Assembly (NCBI RefSeq): GCF_000482245.1
Contig: NZ_AWNH01000049.1
Coordinates: 1 to 64,000, forward strand
DNA: 64,000 bases
Reading direction: 5' to 3'
Source: Leptolyngbya sp. Heron Island J
Lineage (GTDB): Bacteria; Cyanobacteriota; Cyanobacteriia; Phormidesmidales; Phormidesmidaceae
Below, piece after piece: positions 26,288 through 36,258 of the stretch (the stretch's first letter is position 1; every line of letters starts with the position of its first letter). The notes beneath the pieces were generated by a model. It made no database searches. It was not told where the DNA came from and saw nothing but the letters and a program-made list of their open reading frames with translations. A program made the position numbers and the translations under genes.

Positions 26288-27208
26288 CTACCGCAACCGC
26301 CAATAGTCCACCACGGTCATATCGTGATCCATCTTCATGACAGTGCGAGGATTAATAGCATCTCCCTTGTAATAAACGCCATAGTGCAGGTGAGGTCCAG
26401 AAGACCGACCAGTATTGCCTAAATAGCCCACTACATCACCGCGCTTGACCCGAGCACCGGATGCCACCGCCACCTCAGACATATGGGCATATAGGGTTTC
26501 ATAGCCATAGCCATGTTTGAGGGTCACGGTATTGCCATAGCCGCCGTAGTAATCAGCCCGGCCCACAACACCATCGGCAGTAGCTATAATCGGCGTACCG
26601 TAGGGACCAACAAAATCAGTGCCCTCGTGGTTTTCATAGGAAGAGCCACCAAAGGGATTACGCCGCAAGCCAAATTCAGAGGAGATATCAATGGGGCCAC
26701 CAATGGGCATGCCATCGGGGTAAGCCGCACTCTTCGCTTCTTCAGCCGCCAGGGTTTCTTCTAGAGCTGGTTTAACACTGTCGTCTAACAGATCGCTGAG
26801 CTCAGGTAACTTTTCACTAGCTTCTTCATAAAGCTCCAGACCGCTGGCTATTATAGCCACCCCGCCCCGAGGCGTATCTTCTTCGGCAGAGCCATTGGGG
26901 ACACCTAGATCAGACAACCCGGCCCGTTCTCTTAAGTTTTCAATTTCAGAATCCAGGGTATCTAGATCCGTCAGGACTTTATGGGCCTGATCGGTCAGCT
27001 GTTGATTTTCATCCGCTAGCTGAACATTACTTTGAAATAGGGAAAAAATAATGGCTCCGAGCCAACCTAAGGGCACACCCAGCAGAACAAACGCAGCGAT
27101 AATTCCAGCCAGTGGGGTGAACGTAATGGTGACAGGGGTCTGTCCGGAACGGGTAACTAAAACTGTGTAGCTTTTCAGCAATTGCCGACGCATAAGCACT
27201 GAATTCAA
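26288..27208 (-). CDS. M23 (LytM) peptidoglycan endopeptidase
   Basis: The 306-residue product has an N-terminal membrane anchor (about 34-58), a coiled coil (about 65-105, SNVQLADENQQLTDQAHKV) and a C-terminal peptidase_M23 domain (about 185-290). Zinc ligands are seen in NHEGTDFVGPYG (His and Asp) and HLHYGVYY (final His), with GNTVTLKHGYGYETLYAHMS between. It cleaves cell-wall cross-bridges or activates amidases. All ligands are present, so it is likely active. It follows aroC upstream by 88 bp on the same strand. Confidence 0.92.
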   Translation of the reverse strand: MNSVLMRRQLLKSYTVLVTRSGQTPVTITFTPLAGIIAAFVLLGVPLGWLGAIIFSLFQSNVQLADENQQLTDQAHKVLTDLDTLDSEIENLRERAGLSDLGVPNGSAEEDTPRGGVAIIASGLELYEEASEKLPELSDLLDDSVKPALEETLAAEEAKSAAYPDGMPIGGPIDISSEFGLRRNPFGGSSYENHEGTDFVGPYGTPIIATADGVVGRADYYGGYGNTVTLKHGYGYETLYAHMSEVAVASGARVKRGDVVGYLGNTGRSSGPHLHYGVYYKGDAINPRTVMKMDHDMTVVDYWRLR

Positions 27209-27495
27209 GCGTTTCAGCTGAGAAATCTCGACCAGATAGCCGATATCTCAAAACGCTAGACAAATCTATACATTTAGACCAGACCGATTATACGGGGATC
27301 GCTTCAATAAAATGAAAAATTATTTGAAGAACCGTATGAAGTGCCACAAAATCATAAGCAAAACTTAATATCTAAGTGAATTCACCTCGCTATTTTTGTC
27401 CGGACTAACGACTGTTTTGCCGTGATTTAGGCTCAGCTCGGTTCAATTCGTTTTAGGGCCGTACATAAGTAAAGACTATCAGACACCTTAAAAAA

Positions 27496-27525
27496 TTGCC
27501 CTGAAACCCATTGCCCTGAAACCCC
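27496..27525 (+). repeat. Two 15-bp tandem repeats in a gene-free gap
   Basis: TTGCCCTGAAACCCA is followed directly by TTGCCCTGAAACCCC. The whole gap 27209-27668 otherwise shows no gene. Confidence 0.7.
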
Positions 27526-27668
27526 CTGGGGCAGGGGCTAGTCTGTCCAGGTCCAACTTCTGCGTTAGGTTAATAGCCTTGAACTCTAGTTGTTTCTACC
27601 ATGGGGTATGGATAGTTTGCCGTTGGCATTAGAAATAACGGTGCTTTTTGCTTTTTAAGAGGATAGCC

Positions 27669-28469
27669 ATGTCGGAAGCGGGATTAGGCAGCATTACTTG
27701 GTTGGATGTCAATAGTTGGCAATTTGATTTAGCGGGGCGTTCCATTCTGGTGGACCCCTGGTTAGTGGGTGATCTTGTATTTGGCAATGCCAGTTGGCTG
27801 ATTCGAGGGGTGAGGCCACAGCCTGTGCCCATCCCTGAACAGGTGGATCTGTTGCTACTCTCCCAGGGGCTAGCCGACCATGCCCATCCGCAGACCCTGG
27901 ATGCTTTGGATAAATCAATTCCAGTGGTGGCTTCAGCGGCAGCGGCTAAGGTAGCTACTGAGAAAGGTTTTACTGATGTGACGGCGCTTAATCCGGGTGC
28001 AAGCTATCGTCTGGGGGATGATGTGCTGATCGAGGCGATCCCAGGGGCTCCCATTGGTCCGCTGGCCAAGGAAAATGCATATATTTTGACGTTGCTTAAA
28101 ACCAGACTGCGGCTTTACTATGAGCCCCACGGCTACCCAGATAGTGAATTAGCGCAACGGCCACCAGTAGATGTGGCGATTACGCCCCTGGTGAGTCTAA
28201 TGCTGCCCGTATTGGGGCCGGTGATTCGGGGTGGAGAGGGAGCGCTGGAACTGGCTCAAAAGGCAAAACCCCAGTGGTTACTGCCAACGGCCGATGGGGG
28301 GGATGTCACCTATGAGGGGCTGATAGCTAAGTTTTTACAGGCTAGCGGCGGGGCGGAAGCGGTGCGATCGCAACTTGCGGACGCCAACCTGACCACCGAA
28401 GTTAAAACCCTACGCCCCATGGAAACCCTGCCCCTGGATCTGATTCCCCAGGCAACTGCCTCTGTCTAG
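27669..28469 (+). CDS. MBL-fold protein with degraded metal motif
   Basis: The 266-residue product resembles UlaG/ElaC-like metallo-beta-lactamase folds (ITWLDVNSWQFDLAGRSILV, DPWLVGDLVF, ENAYILTLLKTRLRLYYEPH). The usual HxHxDH box is LSQGLADHAHP, keeping only the Asp-His part, as also seen in plant and cyanobacterial relatives. It may bind one metal or none. AGAGG precedes the ATG at 27669, which is preferred over a TTG frame start at 27648. It forms an operon with dut, 13 bp apart. Confidence 0.75.
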   Translation: MSEAGLGSITWLDVNSWQFDLAGRSILVDPWLVGDLVFGNASWLIRGVRPQPVPIPEQVDLLLLSQGLADHAHPQTLDALDKSIPVVASAAAAKVATEKGFTDVTALNPGASYRLGDDVLIEAIPGAPIGPLAKENAYILTLLKTRLRLYYEPHGYPDSELAQRPPVDVAITPLVSLMLPVLGPVIRGGEGALELAQKAKPQWLLPTADGGDVTYEGLIAKFLQASGGAEAVRSQLADANLTTEVKTLRPMETLPLDLIPQATASV

Positions 28470-28482
28470 CCGCCATCCCTCC

Positions 28483-28932
28483 ATGCCCATCCCCATTATC
28501 AAATTCAAAAAGCTCTCCCCCCAAGCCATCATCCCCAGTTATGCCCATCCCGGCGATGCTGGCGCTGATTTGGTCGCCATGGATGCTCATACCCTTGAAC
28601 CACTGCAACGTCTGGCCATTCCCACTGGTTTGGCCGTCGAACTGCCCCAGGGATATGAACTACAAGTGCGCCCCAAAAGCAGTTTGGCCCTCAAACATGG
28701 CATTACGGTGCTGAATACACCAGGGACCGTCGACGCAGGCTATCGGGGAGAAATTAAAGTAATCTTAATCAACCTTGGCCAATCAACCTTTGAAATCAAC
28801 CCAGGACAACGGATTGCCCAAATTGTTATTGCCCCAGTGATTCAGGCAGAATTTATGCTCGTAGATAGCCTGGGAGCTTCTCAACGGGGAGAGGGAGGCT
28901 TTGGTTCAACAGGGAAAACCTATGCCCAGTAG
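28483..28932 (+). CDS. dut: dUTP diphosphatase
   Basis: The 149-residue trimeric dUTPase hydrolyses dUTP to dUMP. All five motifs are visible: AHPGDAGADL, RPKSSLALKHG, NTPGTVDAGYRGE (catalytic Asp and the uracil-stacking Tyr), RIAQIVIAP and RGEGGFGSTG. Full length. It follows the MBL-fold gene by 13 bp and probably shares its mRNA. Confidence 0.97.
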   Translation: MPIPIIKFKKLSPQAIIPSYAHPGDAGADLVAMDAHTLEPLQRLAIPTGLAVELPQGYELQVRPKSSLALKHGITVLNTPGTVDAGYRGEIKVILINLGQSTFEINPGQRIAQIVIAPVIQAEFMLVDSLGASQRGEGGFGSTGKTYAQ

Positions 28933-29142
28933 GGACTTGACTGGCAAAGATATTTCTGACAACCCTTGCCTGATAGGAATGTTGTAATTAAGCCATAGAG
29001 CACCCACCGCAGGCGGTTACATCCCTGAAGATAGAGCAGCTGTGATACTCTTTGGTTGACTAAGAGGCCATAGTCACTATGGGCATGGTCAGTTAATTTA
29101 GCTCTCTAAAAATTTAATTAAACCCATAGTCAACGCAACTCA

Positions 29143-29231
29143 GGAATGAGGATTTAATTAGGTCCTATCTTTTGCCGTACAGGCGTTCCATGGAACACCT
29201 CTGCAGACAACATTTTAGATCTTATAAAACC
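29143..29231 (-). repeat. 90-bp palindrome-centred repeat, copy B (inverted)
   Basis: Reverse complement of the element at 9733-9822 with about 90% identity, including the central GTTCCATGGAACGCC hairpin. It lies 100 bp upstream of the first exoprotein gene. The remainder of 28933-29330 holds no gene. Confidence 0.8.
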
Positions 29232-29330
29232 CTGATCCCTAACTTTAACCGTCACTCTATACTGTCGACTACAACCATCATTAAAATACCGTCAAGAGTT
29301 TTCAACTGTTGATACTGCTGAAATGCGCCC

Positions 29331-31994
29331 ATGAAATCTGTTCTGTCTCCGCAACCGTTACGGCAAAGACAATGTCTTGGGCTTGCAGGCGCAGTTATAA
29401 AATTGAGACTACAGCCGTTCGCTACAGTTCTACTCAGCGTGGGAGTAATGGCACTCGGTTTTCAGGGGAGCGCTCAGACTCAAATTATCTCCGATGGCAC
29501 CCTCTCCACCCGTGTTACCTCAGCCGACAACCAAAACTTTGTCATTGAAAATGGCGATCGCACTGGCAATAATCTTTTCCATAGCTTTTCAGAGTTTTCT
29601 ATTCCCACCAACGGCTCTGCTGTTTTCAATAATGCCACCACCCTTGAAAATATCTTTGGTCGTATTACTGGCAATAACGTTTCTAATATAGACGGCTTAA
29701 TCCAGGCCAATGGTATAGCGAATGTCTTTTTGCTCAATCCCCATGGCATTGTCTTTGGTGAAAATGCATCGCTGAATATCGGAGGCTCCTTTGTAGCCAG
29801 CACGGCTGAGACTATTCTCTTTAGCGACACTGTTGAATTCCATGTCACCGATGCGGCTACCGCACCGCTACTAGCGGTATCGACTCCAGTGGGGCTAGGC
29901 TTAGGTGATAATCCTGGCCCAATTGCAGTGTTAGGCCCTGGTCACGGCCTAACAACTGACTTTATTGCATTTTCACCAGTGATTCGTCGAGATAATCGCC
30001 CAATGGGTCTACAAGTCAACGCTGGCGAGACTTTAGCCCTAATCGGTGGAGATATTTTGCTTGAGGGCGGTAATTTGACAGCTAACCAAGGTCGCATCGA
30101 ACTTGGTAGTGTGGCTCAATCAGGTATGGTTTCACTGATTCCTGCAACCAATGGATTTACATTAGGCTATGCAACCATAGACAGCTTTGGCGATCTCACA
30201 TTTACCCAAGCAGCGTCAGTTGATGTAAGCGGAGAGGGCAGTGGGAACCTTCATTTTCAAGCAGGTAACCTAGCTATTCTTGAGGCTTCAGCCATTATCA
30301 GTTATGTGTTGGGCGCAGAGCAGGGTGGGGACGTTCGAGTCCGAGCCTCTGAATCGGTGGAAATTCGTGGCAGTCAGACTGGGGTATTCCCCAGTGGTTT
30401 TTTCAATCAAGGGGAATTGGGAAGTACAGGCAACGTTGGTAACCTATTGATTGAAACAGGAAGATTAGAAATCGCTGAAATTGCCGTTATCTCCAACCGT
30501 ATTGCAGGGGGCGGCAACGGTGGAAGCTTGACCATTATTGCCAATGAAGTGGACCTAAAAAACGATACGCCCTTTTCAGGAAGATTCGTCACCAGCTTGT
30601 CTACCCAGGTTTTACCCAATGGCACTGGGCAAGGAGGAGACCTAGTTATTAATGCTGGGACGTTTCGTAATTTTGGAGAAAGAATCTTTATTGAGAGTAG
30701 CACACTTGGACAGGGAGATGCGGGAAACATCTCCATTCAAGTAGATATGCTTGAGATGATAGGAGAAGTTTCAGCCATAACTGCAGCTTCAACAGCTGAA
30801 GGAAAAGCCGGAGCCATTAATCTACAGGTCGATACACTGCGACTTGTTAATGGAGGTCAGTTTAACAGTGTTGCATTTGGTCAGGGAGATGGGGGAAACA
30901 TCACTATTCAAGCCAACAACGTAGAACTAGCCGGATTTGCTTCTGGCATATTTGCTGTAACCGCACCTGATGCACAGGGAAATGGCGGGACCATTGATTT
31001 ACAGATTGAGAATCGATTACAAATTGAGGCTGGAGCACAGATCTCGACCACGTCATTTGGCACTGGAGAGGCTGGAGATATTCTGCTCCAGGCAAATGAG
31101 ATTGAAGTGCGTGGAGCTACTGACTTTGTTGGGCCACCTGCTCTTACTAGTAGTCAGATTAGCGCCATCAGCAATTCAGCGTTTCCTGCTGGCAACATTG
31201 ACATTACAGTCGAAGAACTGCGGGTAGAGGATGAGGGACTGATCAGCGTCAGCAGTCTGGGACTAGGGGATGCCAGCAACCTTACGATTGTGGCAGACCA
31301 GATTCTCCTGAGAGATGGTGGCATGTTACAAGCAGAGGTAGCCGCTGGTAATCAGGGGAATATTTTCCTAAACGCCGATAGTCTCCTGTTCATGGATGGA
31401 GGAGCGCTGATTTCAACAAATGCTACGAATCAGGCCACGGGTGGCAATATTACCATTGAGTCTCCCGTAATTCTAGGACTAAACAACAGTGATATTGTCG
31501 CGAATGCGGTGCAAGGAGACGGAGGCAACATTGAGATTACCACACAGGCTCTCCTAGGACTAAAATTTCGAGATTTTTTGACTCCTAAGAGTGACATCAC
31601 GGCCAGTTCTCAGTTTGGGTTGGATGGCATTGTCCAAATCGATACTTCGACTCTTGAGCCGAATCAGGGACTAGCTGAATTGCCCAGCGATGTGGCCGAC
31701 CCAAGCAATCAAATCTTTACCGGCTGTTTGGTCGCAGCAGACAGTTCACTAACGGTCAGCGGACGCAGCAGTTTGCCAGATTCGCCAAACATTCCCAATA
31801 GTTCAGCAGTTTGGGAAGATTGGCGTCCGTTAGAGACTGAGGAAGGAACAGCAACGCTCTCAAAACCTGTTGAAAATGCTCCTCTTACAGAGGCAACAAA
31901 CGTGGTGATAGCGGCGAATGGACATGTGGAGTTTGTTTCTCCATCAGAGACATTAATGAATCCAAATCAGCTGAGCTGTGGAGGCAGGAGTTAA
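29331..31994 (+). CDS. TPS exoprotein A (filamentous haemagglutinin N-terminal domain)
   Basis: The 887-residue secreted protein has a long signal sequence (to about 48), a TPS domain (about 50-170; DGTLSTRV, NFVIENGDRTGNNLFHSFSE, NIDGLIQANG, LLNPHGIVFGENASLNIGGS) and a long beta-helix of G/N/D-rich repeats (about 230-760; GDGGNITIQANNV-like). The C-terminal module is shared with the two neighbours (SDITASSQFGLDGIVQID, FTGCLVAADSSL, VWEDWRPLETE). The usual export is by a TpsB outer-membrane porin; none is in the window. The mature part has two cysteines (Cys799 and Cys883). It is probably cell-surface or released. It is followed at once by exoprotein B. Confidence 0.9.
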   Translation: MKSVLSPQPLRQRQCLGLAGAVIKLRLQPFATVLLSVGVMALGFQGSAQTQIISDGTLSTRVTSADNQNFVIENGDRTGNNLFHSFSEFSIPTNGSAVFNNATTLENIFGRITGNNVSNIDGLIQANGIANVFLLNPHGIVFGENASLNIGGSFVASTAETILFSDTVEFHVTDAATAPLLAVSTPVGLGLGDNPGPIAVLGPGHGLTTDFIAFSPVIRRDNRPMGLQVNAGETLALIGGDILLEGGNLTANQGRIELGSVAQSGMVSLIPATNGFTLGYATIDSFGDLTFTQAASVDVSGEGSGNLHFQAGNLAILEASAIISYVLGAEQGGDVRVRASESVEIRGSQTGVFPSGFFNQGELGSTGNVGNLLIETGRLEIAEIAVISNRIAGGGNGGSLTIIANEVDLKNDTPFSGRFVTSLSTQVLPNGTGQGGDLVINAGTFRNFGERIFIESSTLGQGDAGNISIQVDMLEMIGEVSAITAASTAEGKAGAINLQVDTLRLVNGGQFNSVAFGQGDGGNITIQANNVELAGFASGIFAVTAPDAQGNGGTIDLQIENRLQIEAGAQISTTSFGTGEAGDILLQANEIEVRGATDFVGPPALTSSQISAISNSAFPAGNIDITVEELRVEDEGLISVSSLGLGDASNLTIVADQILLRDGGMLQAEVAAGNQGNIFLNADSLLFMDGGALISTNATNQATGGNITIESPVILGLNNSDIVANAVQGDGGNIEITTQALLGLKFRDFLTPKSDITASSQFGLDGIVQIDTSTLEPNQGLAELPSDVADPSNQIFTGCLVAADSSLTVSGRSSLPDSPNIPNSSAVWEDWRPLETEEGTATLSKPVENAPLTEATNVVIAANGHVEFVSPSETLMNPNQLSCGGRS

Positions 31995-31998
31995 CGCT

Positions 31999-34900
31999 AT
32001 GCACAATAAGCACTCCTATTTGGTTAGCATGGCAGGTTTAATGGTTAGTTTGGGTGCGATCGCGCCAGCGCTGACTTGTCAGTTCATACCCCCAGCCCAC
32101 GCCCAAATCATTCCCGATGGTACCCTGTCTACGACTGTCACATCATCCGACAACCAAAACTTTGTCATTGAAAATGGCGATCGCACCGGCAATAATCTTT
32201 TCCACAGCTTTGATACGTTCTCTATTCCTACCAACGGCTCTGCTGTTTTTAATAACCCCACCGATATTGAAAACATCTTCAGCCGAGTCACTGGACTCAG
32301 CCTCTCTAATATCGACGGTTTACTACAGACCATTGGTACAACTAATCTCTTTTTGCTAAATCCTAATGGCATTATTTTAGGACCGAATGCGCAACTAGAT
32401 ATTGCCGGGTCGTTTACAGCCAGTACAGCAAATAGCCTGGTCTTTGCCGATGGTGCTGAATTTAGCGCTATAGCGCCTGAACCATCGCTGCTGAGCATTA
32501 GCGTGCCGCTGGGACTGCAGTTAAACACTCAGCCCCAGGGGGATATCGAAAGTCGGGGGCAGCTGGAAGCCGGTCAGGATCTGACGCTACTAGGCCAGAA
32601 CCTCTATCTGGAAGGTGAGATTATTGCCGGTAATGATCTCACTCTACAGGCCCAAGACACTGTCACCATGAAGGATACGCTTGTATACTCAGGCAATGAT
32701 CTGACTGTGCAGGGAGGACAGGGCATCGATATTTTGGCCCTGAACCGTCTAGAGCCGGTACCATTTGCCAGTGGCGGTAACTTGACGCTGATCAGTGACG
32801 GAAACATTTCCGCCGACACCCATTTTGAAAGTGGAGGCAATTTCCAGTTTCTGATGCTAGCAGGCACACCTGCCACTGTTGTTAGCTTCTATGACCCAAT
32901 CATTTTGGCGGATGGGAATGTAGTCTTAGGGGACTACACTGGTGTGGCCCTCAAGTTAGAGGCTAAGGGCAGTATCGATGCTGGCGATATTGTGATTACT
33001 GGCCCAGATACCACACTGAGTGCCGATGGCTCGGGCTCCGATGTTAATTTATTAGCTAGCAGCCGGGCCGCCATTTTGCGAGCAGGGGTAAATGCTGACC
33101 CTGGACAGCCCCCCGGCAGTATTACGGTCAGCAGCATCAACACTTCGGATGTGACCGGGGGCGATGGTGGCCCCATTATTCTTGAGGCGGCAGGGGATAT
33201 TACCGCAAACGGCTTTTTCCTGGGGCCGCTGGACATACCTATCACGCTGGGCTCATTCTCGTTCGCAGACGGAGAGGATAGTGGCACTGGCGGAGCCATT
33301 ACGATTTCCTCGGGTTCAGGCAATATTTCCCTACAGGGGAACCGACAATCGACTTTCCCGTTCAACGGTTTCGCAAATGGTCCTATCACCGTGGGTTCTT
33401 TCTCCCTATCGGCGCGGAATGATAGTGGCAGGGGTGGACCCATCAGGATTACGGCTGATGCTGGCAAAATCGACATTGTGGGCGACCTAAATACTCAATC
33501 GTATGCGTTCCAGAATGATGACAGTTCTTTACCGGCTGGGGACAGTAGTACCGGAGGAGATATTACCCTTGTATCTAATATTGGCGACATCACGATTGAT
33601 GGCCTTCTGACCACTTTATCGGGATCGTTTGGATCATTTCCAGGTTCTTCCCCTGCGGGCAATAGTAGAGATGCGGGTAATATTTTCCTCTCCTCAGGGT
33701 CAGGCGATATCCGACTGGTCAATAACCAGGGTGGGCGCATCCTGGATACGACTTCAAAATCACAAGCACTTGGCTCTATTGCTGGCGACAGTGGTGATGG
33801 CGGCAATATAACTGTTTCATCCACCACAGGCGACATCGTGACTGACGGGGCTTTTGTGGTTGCAGGCTCTTCTTCCGAGGCGTTTGCACCCACGGCTGCT
33901 AGCTCCAGTGGTAACAGTGGTAATGGCGGTAATATTATTTTTTCATCTACCTCCGGCAACATCACCATTAACAGTGTTTTGCAATCAAGCGCCGGCTCAG
34001 GTGGAAATTCGTCAGTGTCCCACACCTCTGGCAGCAGTGGAGATGGGGGCAATATTTCGATCACGTCAGATTCAGGAACTATCACTCTGAATCCCCCAGA
34101 CACAGAATTTTTTCGCCTGTTTCCTGAATCTGCCTTTATCTCTTCGATAGCAAGGTCTTCGGGCGGATTAAATACTGAGGTTCAGATATCTGAATCTGTG
34201 ACTATTTCCTCTGGCAATAGTGGTAACGGCGGCGATATTGCTGTTGCCTCGAACTCCGGCGATATCACCATTAACACCAACTTGCGGTCGGAATCGTCCT
34301 CAGTAGTAACGTCAAGACTTGAATCCTCTGACGATAGTGGTAACGGCAGCAATATTACTCTTACCGCTGGCGACAGTGGTAACGGCGGCGATATTACGGT
34401 TTCCTCGAATTCTGGCGAGATCATCGTCAATGCTGGCCTGAGTTCGAAATCGTCCTCGAGCTCACAGCCAGCCACTGATTCATTCAGCGGCGGTATTGCT
34501 TTTTTCTCTGGCGACAGTGGTAATGGCGGCGATATTGTTGTTTCCTCGAATGTTAACGATATTACCATCAACGCTAGCTTGAGTTCGGCTTCGTCCACAA
34601 GCGCAACGGCAAACTCTAATTCCTTAGGAGATACGGGCAATGCAGCAGGTGGGGGAGGCATTACGATCTCCACCCGCTCAGGCAATATCCAAGTCAATGA
34701 GGATTTGCTAACATTATCAAATGCAACGTCCGGCACGGCTGGACGGGGAGGGGGAATTGCCTTATCCAGCCGTGGGGGAGCGGTGGTCGGCAATGACAAC
34801 AGTCTAATTGTTGTCTCCATTGGAGAACAACCTGAAGCCACGGGGGCAGGTGGGGCCGTCACCCTAGAAGCCCATCAGGCTATCTCTGGCCTGAATATTC

Positions 34901-36258
34901 TCACCTTTGCGAATACTGGTCCCTCTGGCAATGTGGATATTAATGGATTGGGAGAGCAATTAACGGTGAGTGATGTCGCCCTCATCGTTGCGCTGCAGGA
35001 CTCATTTGTTTCACCCATTGGTGACTTGCAAGAGATTACTCTGGATAATGAGACCAACTTCACCTCCGGCCAAACGGTAATCGCAAGTCTTGGCGACCTA
35101 ACCCTCAATAATGTTTCTATTGCAGCCAGTGCCAACAGCACTCAACCGTCAGGTAACGTCACGCTCATCAGCCCCGATCAGGTGACGATCCTCAACAGCC
35201 AAATCAACAGCAATGCCAGTAATACAGGACTAGCTGGTAACATTGAGATCAACGCTGAAAGTCTCACCCTGGTAGATACCAGCCTATCCACATCTACAAC
35301 GGGGCCGGGCCGGGCCGGGGATATCAGACTAAATCTATCGGATATCCTAATCCTTGATGGCAGTACCCTGACGTCCAGCACTGAACTGGACTCAACAGGC
35401 CAGGGGGGCAACATTGAGGTGAACGCTACGGTTCCAAACCTTGAGGCCACGCTGCGCAATGGTGCCCAACTGGCGGTCAACTCTGCAGGTCAGGGCGAAG
35501 GGGGGAATATCAGCGTCACCGCCCAACGGCTCACCCTCGACGATGCCAGCCAAATTAATGCCACCACCCTCAGCAGCGATGGTGGCAATGTAACCCTGAT
35601 GCTTGGAGATTTGCTACTGTTGCGCAATGGCAGCGAGATTTCCACAACCGCCGGAATCGCTGAGGCTGGTGGCGATGGCGGTGACATCTCAATTACGTTA
35701 GCAGATGGCTTGATTGTGGCCCTGCCAAACGAAAACAGTGACATTACGGCCAATGCCTTTGAGGGGGACGGCGGCAATATTCAGATTACGGCTGACGGCA
35801 TTGTCGGACTGCAGTTCCGGCCTGAGCTAACACCGTTGAGTGACATTACCGCCAGTTCTCAGTTTGGGGTGGATGGTATTGTCCAAATCCAAACCCCAGA
35901 CCTGGACGCCAGCCAGGGCACTGTCGAGTTACCCAGCGACCTGACGGATCCAAGCCGCCAAATCTCTACAGGATGTTTGGTGGCAGTCGACAACTCACTT
36001 GTAATCACTGGACGGAGCGGCTTGCCAGAAAATCCAAATATCCTAGATAACCCTGCAATCTGGGAAGATTGGCGTCCGTTAGAAACTGAAAGTGAGATGA
36101 GGTCAGCTATACCGACTGTATTGATGCCGACTCTCCCCACTGCCCTTAGAGAGGCAACAGAAATGGTTAGGAACACCAATGGCCAGGTCCAGTTTGTCGC
36201 GACCCGACCAGATACGAACATAGGTCCGACCAATACCCACTGTCTCTCATTGGGTTAA
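31999..36258 (+). CDS. TPS exoprotein B, repeat-rich
   Basis: The 1419-residue product has a signal peptide (ALTCQFIPPAHA end), a TPS domain (NPNGIILGPNAQLDIAGS) and a beta-helix. The middle (about 420-890) is built of variable-length units ending in SGNSGNGGDI...SSNSGDITIN, nearly identical at DNA level (GACAGTGGTAATGGCGGC). It ends with the same C-terminal module as exoproteins A and C. ATG at 31999 is chosen over an upstream frame start at 31978, which would overlap gene A. Its two mature cysteines are Cys1326 and Cys1415. The frame overlaps the converging kinase gene by 12 bp. Confidence 0.9.
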   Translation: MHNKHSYLVSMAGLMVSLGAIAPALTCQFIPPAHAQIIPDGTLSTTVTSSDNQNFVIENGDRTGNNLFHSFDTFSIPTNGSAVFNNPTDIENIFSRVTGLSLSNIDGLLQTIGTTNLFLLNPNGIILGPNAQLDIAGSFTASTANSLVFADGAEFSAIAPEPSLLSISVPLGLQLNTQPQGDIESRGQLEAGQDLTLLGQNLYLEGEIIAGNDLTLQAQDTVTMKDTLVYSGNDLTVQGGQGIDILALNRLEPVPFASGGNLTLISDGNISADTHFESGGNFQFLMLAGTPATVVSFYDPIILADGNVVLGDYTGVALKLEAKGSIDAGDIVITGPDTTLSADGSGSDVNLLASSRAAILRAGVNADPGQPPGSITVSSINTSDVTGGDGGPIILEAAGDITANGFFLGPLDIPITLGSFSFADGEDSGTGGAITISSGSGNISLQGNRQSTFPFNGFANGPITVGSFSLSARNDSGRGGPIRITADAGKIDIVGDLNTQSYAFQNDDSSLPAGDSSTGGDITLVSNIGDITIDGLLTTLSGSFGSFPGSSPAGNSRDAGNIFLSSGSGDIRLVNNQGGRILDTTSKSQALGSIAGDSGDGGNITVSSTTGDIVTDGAFVVAGSSSEAFAPTAASSSGNSGNGGNIIFSSTSGNITINSVLQSSAGSGGNSSVSHTSGSSGDGGNISITSDSGTITLNPPDTEFFRLFPESAFISSIARSSGGLNTEVQISESVTISSGNSGNGGDIAVASNSGDITINTNLRSESSSVVTSRLESSDDSGNGSNITLTAGDSGNGGDITVSSNSGEIIVNAGLSSKSSSSSQPATDSFSGGIAFFSGDSGNGGDIVVSSNVNDITINASLSSASSTSATANSNSLGDTGNAAGGGGITISTRSGNIQVNEDLLTLSNATSGTAGRGGGIALSSRGGAVVGNDNSLIVVSIGEQPEATGAGGAVTLEAHQAISGLNILTFANTGPSGNVDINGLGEQLTVSDVALIVALQDSFVSPIGDLQEITLDNETNFTSGQTVIASLGDLTLNNVSIAASANSTQPSGNVTLISPDQVTILNSQINSNASNTGLAGNIEINAESLTLVDTSLSTSTTGPGRAGDIRLNLSDILILDGSTLTSSTELDSTGQGGNIEVNATVPNLEATLRNGAQLAVNSAGQGEGGNISVTAQRLTLDDASQINATTLSSDGGNVTLMLGDLLLLRNGSEISTTAGIAEAGGDGGDISITLADGLIVALPNENSDITANAFEGDGGNIQITADGIVGLQFRPELTPLSDITASSQFGVDGIVQIQTPDLDASQGTVELPSDLTDPSRQISTGCLVAVDNSLVITGRSGLPENPNILDNPAIWEDWRPLETESEMRSAIPTVLMPTLPTALREATEMVRNTNGQVQFVATRPDTNIGPTNTHCLSLG

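Noticed and set aside
27209-27668. Possible structured RNA in the gap before the MBL-fold gene
   Set aside because: Only a 15-bp tandem repeat and a short GC-rich pairing were seen, with no terminator.
32079-35777. Long minus-strand open frames opposite exoprotein B (up to 226 residues)
   Set aside because: They mirror the G/N/D-rich repeats of the plus-strand gene, giving Pro/Leu/Ser-rich nonsense without domains.
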